From Rhodococcus antarcticus (GTDB lineage Bacteria > Actinomycetota > Actinomycetes > Mycobacteriales > Mycobacteriaceae): a stretch of DNA of 64,000 bases. Both the position numbers and the translations under genes were made by a program. The DNA is taken from assembly GCF_026153295.1 (NCBI RefSeq), contig NZ_CP110615.1, positions 2,914,001 to 2,978,000 of the forward strand. Reading direction: 5' to 3'. Below, one piece after another: positions 56,462-64,000 of the stretch; position 1 is the first letter of the stretch, and the number at the start of each line of letters is the position of its first letter. Under the pieces are notes generated by a model. The model saw only the letters and a list, made by a program, of their open reading frames with translations, was not told where the DNA came from and did not search any database.

Positions 56462-57091
56462 ATGGACCACGCCGCACTGCACCGCACCCTCGAGCGCCAC
56501 GCCGGACTCGTCACGCTCGACGAGGCCCGCGCCGCAGGGCTCACCGCCACCATGGTCAGCGACCGCGTGTGGACCCGACGCTGGCGACAGGTGGGCCCGC
56601 GGACCTACTTCGTGGCCGGGCACCGCTGGACCGACGAGGCCCGCACCCGCGCGGCCGTGACCGGCACCGCGCTCACCGTGCTGGAGGCGGCCGTCGCGCT
56701 CGAGCACGGATCGAGGTTCCTCGACCGGGTGCTGCCGCACGGGGTGCCCGTCGACGCGCTGGGCCAGGCGCACGCGCGGGCGCTGCTGCGGCTGCTCCGG
56801 GGCGCCGGCCTCACCGGGCTGCGGCGCGGGTACCAGGTGCTCGGCCACGAGATCGACGCGGCGTTCCCGGCTGCGCGGGTGGCCATCGAGGTCGACGGCG
56901 GGGACCGGCACCACGGTGCTGGGCGGTTCGCCGCGGACCGGGTTCGGCAGGACGCCCTGGTCTCGGCGGGGTGGACGGTGCTCCGCGTCACTTGGCACCA
57001 GCTGCAGGACGAGCCCGAGCGCGTGCTGACCGAGATCAGCGGCGCGGTGCGTCGGGGGCTCGTGGCACGACCGGTGGTGGCGCGGCCCTGA
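56462..57091 (+). CDS. Shortened AbiEi/DUF559-type protein
   Basis: This is a 209-residue protein starting at ATG 56462. The N-terminal winged-helix (HAGLVTLDEARAAGLTATMVSDRVWTRRWRQVGPRTYFVAGHRW) is of the AbiEi-like kind. The C-terminus has the DUF559/Vsr-like nuclease core: VAIEVDGGDRHHGAGRFAADRVRQDALVSAGWTVLRVTWHQL. Full-length relatives in actinobacteria are about 280-300 residues. Here the middle is missing in two places: RAAVT is joined directly to GTALTVLEAAVAL, and ALGQAHARAL directly to LRLLRGAGLTG. The frame is intact, so it may be a working mini-form or a decaying copy. No antitoxin partner gene is adjacent. Confidence 0.6.
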   Translation: MDHAALHRTLERHAGLVTLDEARAAGLTATMVSDRVWTRRWRQVGPRTYFVAGHRWTDEARTRAAVTGTALTVLEAAVALEHGSRFLDRVLPHGVPVDALGQAHARALLRLLRGAGLTGLRRGYQVLGHEIDAAFPAARVAIEVDGGDRHHGAGRFAADRVRQDALVSAGWTVLRVTWHQLQDEPERVLTEISGAVRRGLVARPVVARP

Positions 57092-57135
57092 GCTCGAGCC
57101 GGGTCCGGTCGCCACGGATGCGGCGTGCACGCCGA

Positions 57136-57170
57136 ACGGGCCGGCCCACCGCGAGGGTGGACCGGCCCGT
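57136..57170. terminator. Stem-loop between convergent genes before groEL2
   Basis: ACGGGCCGGCCCACC (57136-57150) pairs with GGTGGACCGGCCCGT (57156-57170), one mismatch, 5-base loop. It lies between the stops of the AbiEi-like gene (+) and groEL2 (-), so it probably terminates both. Confidence 0.75.
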
Positions 57171-57210
57171 CGGGTCGATCAGGTGGAGCTGGTCGAGCAG
57201 GGGGCCGGAC

Positions 57211-58917
<1,707 letters not shown>

Positions 58918-58945
58918 TCACGCACCCCGGCCTCACCGTTCCGAC

Positions 58946-58972
58946 CTGGCACTCACAGGTGGTGAGTGCCAG
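58946..58972. promoter_or_regulatory. CIRCE element 1 (HrcA operator) upstream of groEL2
   Basis: CTGGCACTC-N9-GAGTGCCAG is a perfect 9-9-9 inverted repeat, 104 bases upstream of groEL2. It matches the CIRCE consensus TTAGCACTC-N9-GAGTGCTAA at 14 of 18 arm bases. Confidence 0.92.
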
Positions 58973-58980
58973 CTTCATGT

Positions 58981-59007
58981 CTAGCACTCGCCCCTGTCGA
59001 GTGCAAC
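58981..59007. promoter_or_regulatory. CIRCE element 2 (HrcA operator) upstream of groEL2
   Basis: CTAGCACTC-N9-GAGTGCAAC is a second CIRCE with a weaker right arm, 8 bases past the first. The two together form a tandem HrcA operator. Confidence 0.85.
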
Positions 59008-59032
59008 GCGCTCCCCCGTGCGGCGGCAGGGC

Positions 59033-60367
59033 TCAGAGCAGGAGGAGGAGCAGCGCCACCAGGAGGAGGACGGCCGCTGCGACGACGGCGGGGACCACCC
59101 AACGACGACCGGCGACCGGCTCGGCGGTGAACGCCGTGGAGGTGCGCGTGGGCATCGGGTCCCGCAGCCGCATCGACGCGACGTCGGACGGCCCGGCCGG
59201 CGGCGGTCCCAGGGGGCGGGGCTGCGGGGGCGCACCCCGGGGGTGCGGACCCGACGACTGCGAGCCCCAGGACGGCTGGCCCGACGGCTGCGGACCCCAG
59301 GACGGCTGGCCGGACGCATGGGGGCCCGACGCATGGGGTCCCGGTGGCTGGGGGGCGGGCTGGGGCGCCTGGCGCGCCGGCTCGGGACGCATGAGCTGGA
59401 CGGGCGGGGCCTGCGGCACCGCTACCGGCCGCGAGGGGCCCGAGGGCTCCGGCGCCACCCACGGCCCGCCCGCCTGCTGGCCCGTCCTCGTCGCGCGGCG
59501 CACGGGCGGCTCCTCCGGGCGGGTGGTGCCCGACAGCGCCTGGTGGGCCAGCGTCATGAGCTCCCGGCAGCTGCCCGGGCGCGCGTCGGGCTCGGTGTCC
59601 ATGCCGCGCCGCACCACGGTGTCGACCCGCGCGGGCAGCACCACCTCGGCGGAGACGGACGGGGCCATGCCCGCGAGGTGACCGTTGATCACCTCGTCCA
59701 CGGTGCCGGTGAACGGGGCGTGCCCGGTGAGGCAGGCGAAGAGCATGCAGGCCAGGGAGTAGACGTCTGTGCGCGCGTCCACCGAGTCCCCGCGCAGGTG
59801 CTCGGGGGCGGCGTAGGTGGGCGAGCCGAGGAAGTCCCCGCCGCGGGTGCGGTGGCCCGCCGTGCCGCGACGGGTCAGGCCGAAGTCCGCGAGGTAGGCG
59901 TGCTCCGCGCCGGAGCCCTCCCGGTGGGTGACCAGCACGTTGGCCGGCTTCACGTCGAGGTGCACCAGCTTGCGGCCGTGCAGCACGTCCAGCGCCTCGG
60001 CCACCTGGCCCAGCAGCAGCAGCGCACGGCGCGGGGCGAGCGGGCCGTCGGAGAGCAGGCTGGAGAGGTCCGCGCCCTCCACGTAGCGCATGGCCAGGAA
60101 CAGCATCCCGTCCAGGTCGCCGAAGTCGTAGAGCGGAACGACGTGCGGGTGGTCGATGGCCGAGGTGTTGCGCGCCTCGTCGACGAAGCGCTCGCGGAAC
60201 TCGGCGTCCCCGGCCAGCGCGTCGGACATGATCTTCAGGGCGACGGAGCGGCCCAGCCGCACGTCGGTGGCGCGGTACATGGTGCTCATCCCGCCGCGGC
60301 CGATGACCCCGTCCACGCGGTAGTGGCCGAGGCGTCGCCCGACAAGGTCACCCAACTGCTCCGCCAC
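59033..60367 (-). CDS. Ser/Thr protein kinase of non-RD type, C-terminal membrane anchor
   Basis: This is a 444-residue protein with a start at GTG 60367. The kinase domain spans about 10-270: the G-loop is IGRGGMSTMY, the catalytic Lys is in VALKIM, the catalytic loop is HLDVKPANVLV, and DFG is in LADFGLTRR. The loop has Leu where most kinases have Arg (HLD, not HRD), so it is a non-RD kinase. A Pro/Gly/Gln-rich juxtamembrane tail with GQPSWG repeats follows (about 300-410). It ends in a helix of hydrophobic residues (VVPAVVAAAVLLLVALLLLLL) with no extracellular domain. The target is unknown. It diverges from moeA. Confidence 0.9.
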   Translation of the reverse strand: MAEQLGDLVGRRLGHYRVDGVIGRGGMSTMYRATDVRLGRSVALKIMSDALAGDAEFRERFVDEARNTSAIDHPHVVPLYDFGDLDGMLFLAMRYVEGADLSSLLSDGPLAPRRALLLLGQVAEALDVLHGRKLVHLDVKPANVLVTHREGSGAEHAYLADFGLTRRGTAGHRTRGGDFLGSPTYAAPEHLRGDSVDARTDVYSLACMLFACLTGHAPFTGTVDEVINGHLAGMAPSVSAEVVLPARVDTVVRRGMDTEPDARPGSCRELMTLAHQALSGTTRPEEPPVRRATRTGQQAGGPWVAPEPSGPSRPVAVPQAPPVQLMRPEPARQAPQPAPQPPGPHASGPHASGQPSWGPQPSGQPSWGSQSSGPHPRGAPPQPRPLGPPPAGPSDVASMRLRDPMPTRTSTAFTAEPVAGRRWVVPAVVAAAVLLLVALLLLLL

Positions 60368-60460
60368 CCCTGCGACCCTAGCGGCCGGGCGCCGCCGCGG
60401 ACGCGGTTCGCCGGAGCCGCCCTGGGCAGGGGTGCACCCGGCGGGGCAGGATCGCTGCTC

Positions 60461-61660
60461 GTGCGCACCGTTGCCGAACACCAGTCCGTCGTCGCCGAGC
60501 TCCTCGTCCGCACGGAGGTGGTGGAGCTGGGCCTGGCCGAGGCCGCCGGGCTCGTGCTGGCGCAGGACCTGGTCGCCGCCCGCGCCCTGCCCGCCTTCGA
60601 CAACTCGGCCATGGACGGGTACGCGGTCCGCGCGGCCGACGTCGCCGGGGCCTCGGTCGAGCACCCCGTGGCGCTGCCCGTGGCGGAGGACGTGCCGGCC
60701 GGACGGGTCGACGGCCCCCCGCTCGCACCCGGCACCGCCCACCGCATCATGACCGGCGCCCCGGTGCCCGAGGGCGCGGACGCGGTGGTGCAGGTGGAGG
60801 CCACCGACGGGGGCACGGTCACCGTGCTCGTGCACGAGGAGCGGGTGGCCGGCACCCACGTCCGCACCGCGGGGGAGGACGTGGCCGTCGGCGAGACCGT
60901 GCTGACCGCGGGCACCGAGCTCGGCGCCGCGCAGCTGGGCCTGGTGGCCGCGCTCGGCGAGCCCACCGTGCGGGTGCACCGGAGGTTGCGGGCCCTGGTG
61001 CTCTCCACCGGCAGCGAGCTGGTGGCGGCGGGGCAGCCGCTGGTCCACGGCCAGATCCACGAGTCCAACGGCGTCATGCTCTGCACCGCGCTGCGGGCGG
61101 CCGGGGCGGAGGCCGAGCAGCTGCACTTCGTCGCCGACGACGTCGAGGCCTTCCACGCCGCGCTCGCCCCCCGCCTGGAGCACGTGGACCTGGTGCTCAC
61201 CTCCGGCGGGGTCAGCGCCGGGGCCTACGAGGTGGTGAAGGACGCGCTCACCGGCCAGGGCGTGGAGTTCGCCAAGGTCGCGATGCAGCCGGGCATGCCG
61301 CAGGGCGCCGGACGGCTGCGTGGCGTGCCCGTGGTGACCCTGCCGGGCAACCCGGTGAGCTCGCTGGTCAGCTTCGAGGTGTTCCTGCGTCCGGCCGTCC
61401 GCGGCGCCATGGGCCACGGGCGGACGCACCGCCGGGTGGTGCGGGCCCGGCTCACCGAGGCGCTGGACTCCCCGCAGGGCCGCCGGCAGTACCGCCGCGG
61501 CGTGCTGGACGAGGCCGCAGGCACGGTGCGACCGATCGGTCCGCCCGCCTCGCACTTCCTGCGCTGGCTCGCGGCCTCGGACTGCCTGCTCGACCTCCAC
61601 GAGGAGACGACGCACCTGGACGCGGGCTCCGAGATCGACGTCTGGGTCCTCGACACCTGA
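60461..61660 (+). CDS. moeA: Molybdopterin molybdotransferase MoeA
   Basis: This is a 399-residue protein starting at GTG 60461. It has the MoeA landmarks DNSAMDGYAVRAADVAG, HRIMTGAPVPEGADAVVQVE, LVLSTGSELVAAGQPL, ESNGVMLCTAL and LTSGGVSAGAYEVVKDAL, then MQPGMPQGAGRLRGVPVVTLPGNPVSSLVSFEVF. MoeA inserts molybdate into adenylated molybdopterin. It is one of the few molybdenum cofactor genes in the window and would serve the CO-dehydrogenase-like enzyme among others. The placement beside groEL2 and psd is like the mycobacterial moeA2 locus. Confidence 0.93.
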   Translation: MRTVAEHQSVVAELLVRTEVVELGLAEAAGLVLAQDLVAARALPAFDNSAMDGYAVRAADVAGASVEHPVALPVAEDVPAGRVDGPPLAPGTAHRIMTGAPVPEGADAVVQVEATDGGTVTVLVHEERVAGTHVRTAGEDVAVGETVLTAGTELGAAQLGLVAALGEPTVRVHRRLRALVLSTGSELVAAGQPLVHGQIHESNGVMLCTALRAAGAEAEQLHFVADDVEAFHAALAPRLEHVDLVLTSGGVSAGAYEVVKDALTGQGVEFAKVAMQPGMPQGAGRLRGVPVVTLPGNPVSSLVSFEVFLRPAVRGAMGHGRTHRRVVRARLTEALDSPQGRRQYRRGVLDEAAGTVRPIGPPASHFLRWLAASDCLLDLHEETTHLDAGSEIDVWVLDT

Positions 61661-61789
61661 GCCCTGACCTGCGACGACACCTTCGTTCGGTGCTCAGCAG
61701 GTCAACTCTCCAAGATCACAACGTGACGTTCGAGGGCACCACGCCCTCATTCCCCCGACCAGGGGGGCACCACGGCGGAAGGAAACACC

Positions 61790-62062
61790 ATGCTCGGACT
61801 CGGGATCATCGGTTGGATCATCATCGGCGGGCTCGCCGGCTGGATCGGCAGCAAGATCATGAAGACGGACGCCCAGATGGGCATCATCCTCAACATCGTC
61901 GTCGGCATCATCGGCGGCCTGCTGGGCGGCTTCATCCTCAACGCGGTGGGCGTGGACGTGCAGGGTGGCGGGATCATCTTCAGCTTCCTCGTCGCGCTCC
62001 TCGGCGCCGTCATCCTGCTGTTCCTGGTCAAGGCCGTCACCGGCCGCAAGGCCTCGCGCTGA
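61790..62062 (+). CDS. GlsB/YeaQ/YmgE-family stress membrane protein
   Basis: This is a 90-residue protein starting at ATG 61790, with GGAAGGAAAC upstream. Three hydrophobic helices with glycine zippers are visible: GIIGWIIIGGLAGWIGSKIM, GIILNIVVGIIGGLLGGFIL and FLVALLGAVILLFLVK. This is the transglycosylase-associated/GlsB family, induced by general stress in many bacteria, of unknown biochemical role. The leader carries a small hairpin (GAGGGC-ACCAC-GCCCTC, 61732-61748). It is flanked by gaps on both sides, so it is likely transcribed on its own. Confidence 0.9.
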   Translation: MLGLGIIGWIIIGGLAGWIGSKIMKTDAQMGIILNIVVGIIGGLLGGFILNAVGVDVQGGGIIFSFLVALLGAVILLFLVKAVTGRKASR

Positions 62063-62157
62063 GCTCGACCTGAACAGTCTCGACGGGCGGGTCACGTAGG
62101 TTGTGACCCGCCCGTCGACCGTCCGACGTGCCCGCCAGCAGAGGAGCCGAGCAGACC

Positions 62158-62865
62158 GTGGCCCGCCGTCCGAAGCAGCCCGACCCACCCACCGGCGCTG
62201 CGCACCTGGTCGGCCTGGTCCGCAGCGTGGTGCCTCCGCTGAACCCCGCGGGCCGCCCCTTCGTGCTGGTGCCGGCCGTCCTCGCCGTGCTGGGACGGCG
62301 CTCCCCCGCGCTGCGTCGCACCGCCACCGTGGCGGCCCTCGCCTGCGCCGCCTTCTTCCGCGAGCCCGCCCGGGTCGCCCCGCAGCGCCCCGGCCTGGTG
62401 GTCGCCCCCGCCGACGGCGTCGTCGCCCTGCAGGACACGGCTGTGCCGCCCGCCGAGCTGGGCCTCGGCAGCGCACCGGTGCCCCGGGTCAGCGTTTTCC
62501 TCTCCGTGCTGGACGTGCACGTGCAGCGCAGCCCCGTCGGCGGCACCGTCTCGCGCGTGGTGCACACGCCAGGGACGTTCCTCAGCGCCGACCTGCCGGC
62601 CGCGAGCACCGACAACGAGCGCACCTGCGTGCTGCTGCGCACCGACGACGGCCAGGAGGTCGGCGTCGTCCAGATCGCCGGGCTCATCGCCCGTCGCATC
62701 GTCTGCCACCTCGCCGAGGGCGACCGCACCGAGCGCGGAGCCACCTACGGGCTCATCCGCTTCGGCTCGCGGGTGGACACGTACCTGCCGGTGGGCAGCC
62801 GGGTGCTGGTGGACGTGGGGCAGCGGATGGTCGGTGCCGAGACCGTCCTGGCCGAGCTGCCGTGA
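62158..62865 (+). CDS. psd: Phosphatidylserine decarboxylase
   Basis: This is a 235-residue protein. GTG at 62158 is chosen because GAGGAG lies upstream; GTG at 62128 would add ten residues. The short, archaeal-type PSD shows FFREPARVAPQRPGLVVAPADGVV (about 65-88), VSVFLSVLDVHVQRSPVGG with the catalytic histidine, and the self-cleavage site IRFGSRVDTYLP, where Ser about 204 becomes the pyruvoyl group. It makes phosphatidylethanolamine from the product of the next gene, and is coupled to it by a 4-base overlap. Confidence 0.93.
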   Translation: MARRPKQPDPPTGAAHLVGLVRSVVPPLNPAGRPFVLVPAVLAVLGRRSPALRRTATVAALACAAFFREPARVAPQRPGLVVAPADGVVALQDTAVPPAELGLGSAPVPRVSVFLSVLDVHVQRSPVGGTVSRVVHTPGTFLSADLPAASTDNERTCVLLRTDDGQEVGVVQIAGLIARRIVCHLAEGDRTERGATYGLIRFGSRVDTYLPVGSRVLVDVGQRMVGAETVLAELP

Positions 62866-63713
62866 GCGAGACCGGGTCCGAGCGGGGACGGGGGATCAGC
62901 CTGCTTCCCAGCGCGGTGACCGTGCTCGCGCTGTGCCTCGGGCTCTCGTCGGTGAAGTTCGCCCTGGACGGCCAGCTCGGCACCAGCTACGCGCTGGTCG
63001 CGGCGGCGGCCGTGCTCGACGCGCTGGACGGACGGATCGCCCGGCTGCTCGACGTGTCCAGCCGCATCGGCGCGGAGCTCGACTCCCTCGCCGACGCCAT
63101 CTCCTTCGGGGTCTCCCCGGCGCTCGTGCTCTACCTGACCGTGCTCGACGGCAGCCGCGCCGGCTGGGTGGTCACCCTGGTGTTCGTGGTGTGCACGGTG
63201 CTCCGGCTGGCTCGCTACAACACCCTCATCGAGGACGACTCCAAGCCGCCCTACGCCAGCGAGTTCTTCACCGGCGTCCCGAGCCCGTCGGGTGCGATGC
63301 TCGCGCTGGTCCCCATCCCGCTGCAGATGCTGCTGGGCGACGGGTGGTGGAGCTCCGCGCCGGTGGTGGGCATCTGGGTGGTGGCGGTGGCCGCGCTCGT
63401 CGTGAGCCGGCTGCCCACCCTGTCGGTGAACAGCATCCGGGTGCCCTCCCGCCTCGCCGCACCGTTCCTGGTGCTGGTCGGAGCCACCATCGCCGGACTC
63501 ATCGTGTTCCCGGACCTCGTCGTGCTGCTGCTGACCGCCGCGTACCTGGCGCACCTGCCGCTGGCCACCCGACGCTGGCGCTGGCTGGGCGCCCACCCCG
63601 AGGTGTGGGACGTCGCACCCGCCCAGCGCAAGGCCGTGCGCCAGCTCTCGCGGCGGCGGCTGGGCCTGCGCCCGCCGCGGGTCCGCCGCCTCGCCGGCCG
63701 GCGCCGCCCCTGA
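62862..63713 (+). CDS. pssA: CDP-diacylglycerol-serine O-phosphatidyltransferase
   Basis: This is a 283-residue membrane protein. GTG at 62862 overlaps psd by 4 bases. The CDP-alcohol phosphotransferase motif DG-x2-AR-x8-G-x3-D-x3-D is present in DALDGRIARLLDVSSRIGAELDSLADAISFG (about 44-74). About eight membrane helices follow, then a basic C-terminal tail rich in Arg. Together with psd it provides the two steps from CDP-diacylglycerol to phosphatidylethanolamine. Confidence 0.94.
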   Translation: MSETGSERGRGISLLPSAVTVLALCLGLSSVKFALDGQLGTSYALVAAAAVLDALDGRIARLLDVSSRIGAELDSLADAISFGVSPALVLYLTVLDGSRAGWVVTLVFVVCTVLRLARYNTLIEDDSKPPYASEFFTGVPSPSGAMLALVPIPLQMLLGDGWWSSAPVVGIWVVAVAALVVSRLPTLSVNSIRVPSRLAAPFLVLVGATIAGLIVFPDLVVLLLTAAYLAHLPLATRRWRWLGAHPEVWDVAPAQRKAVRQLSRRRLGLRPPRVRRLAGRRRP

Positions 63714-63832
63714 GCACGGGCTGCTCGGGCGGACCGCGCTCCCCTCCCCACCCCGATAGATTGGCACCTGCACCGTCGCTCGACGGCTCCCGCGACACCC
63801 CGCCGACCACGCCCCCGTGACGGAGTGCCCCT

Positions 63833-64000
63833 GTGCTGCACGTCCTGCTCGCCCACGCCGTGGCGGCCGTCCTCGCCCCGACGCTGGTGCGCCGGGTCGG
63901 TCCGTCGGCCTTCGTGGTGCTCGCCGCCGTACCGGCCGCAGGCCTGGTGTGGACGCTCCTGCACGCCGGCACCGAGCAGCGCGTCGACGTGGCCTGGGTG
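63833..64000 (+). CDS. Na+/H+ antiporter subunit A-like protein, N-terminal fragment (MrpA/NuoL family)
   Basis: The gene runs off the right edge; 56 codons are present from GTG 63833. The start opens MLHVLLAHAVAAVLAPTLVRRV and GPSAFVVLAAVPAAGLVWTLLHAG, two membrane helices typical of the N-terminus of MrpA-type antiporter subunits. A candidate -10 box (TAGATT) lies near 63757. The core proton-channel helices are outside the window, so the call rests on the first two helices. Confidence 0.6.
   Translation, partial: MLHVLLAHAVAAVLAPTLVRRVGPSAFVVLAAVPAAGLVWTLLHAGTEQRVDVAWV

Overview
The window is about 74% GC by eye. It has dense, overlapping operons with many GTG starts and 4-base ATGA/GTGA overlaps. 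Its gene content points to an actinobacterium near the Pseudonocardiales/Mycobacteriales: a complete mycofactocin (MFT) biosynthesis set, an NDMA-type methanol dehydrogenase, an XPB-type repair helicase, a groEL2 with CIRCE elements, and a groEL2-moeA-psd-pssA order like that of mycobacteria. I saw no rRNA, tRNA, insertion sequence, prophage or CRISPR array.

Layout. 0-5.7 kb: a malic enzyme end, a helicase-associated protein, a proline-rich secreted protein and an XPB helicase. 5.7-11.8 kb: a form II (AYRGAGR-type) carbon-monoxide-dehydrogenase-like operon coxS-L-M-G with a GAF/HTH regulator just upstream. 12.0-25.2 kb: the MFT locus. mftF and mftE lie apart from mftA-B-C-D-D', separated by an amylosucrase and a betaine/choline-type ABC importer; mftD is duplicated in tandem and mftR diverges from mftA. 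25.2-32.2 kb: a DEAD-box helicase, then an apparent operon of NDMA-methanol dehydrogenase, MoxR ATPase, VWA protein and the MFT-glycan methyltransferase mftM. 32.2-36.2 kb: a lipoprotein, then a second iron-type alcohol dehydrogenase translationally coupled to a histidine kinase/response regulator pair. 36.4-42.7 kb: XdhC, VWA and MoxR (CoxI/E/D-like) maturation proteins, an alpha/beta hydrolase, a VOC protein coupled to a fluoroacetate-dehalogenase-like enzyme, and a MocA-like nucleotidyltransferase. 42.7-47.9 kb: a branched-chain amino-acid-type ABC importer. 48-56.3 kb: a leucine/acyl-CoA degradation operon (carboxylase beta and alpha, HMG-CoA lyase, acyl-CoA dehydrogenase), a PIG-L deacetylase remnant, an epimerase and a TetR regulator. 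56.5-64 kb: a shortened AbiEi/DUF559-like protein, groEL2, a non-RD Ser/Thr kinase, moeA, a GlsB-type membrane protein, psd, pssA and the start of an mrpA-like antiporter gene.

How the genes fit together. The 5.7-42.7 kb stretch reads as an alcohol- and trace-gas-oxidising island: MFT synthesis and decoration (mftA-F, mftM), alcohol dehydrogenases that could use MFT, a molybdenum hydroxylase, and two separate MoxR/VWA pairs of the kind that mature such enzymes. Related Crp-spaced dyads of the form GTGACC-N2-GTCAC or GTGACC-N2-GGTYAC lie upstream of coxS, between mftA and mftR, and upstream of the second alcohol dehydrogenase. They suggest shared control. The leucine module has its own operator, GTTAGC-N4-GCTAAC, at both the carboxylase promoter (two copies) and the TetR gene (one copy). 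Function calls come from motifs and family knowledge read by eye; no database search was run.
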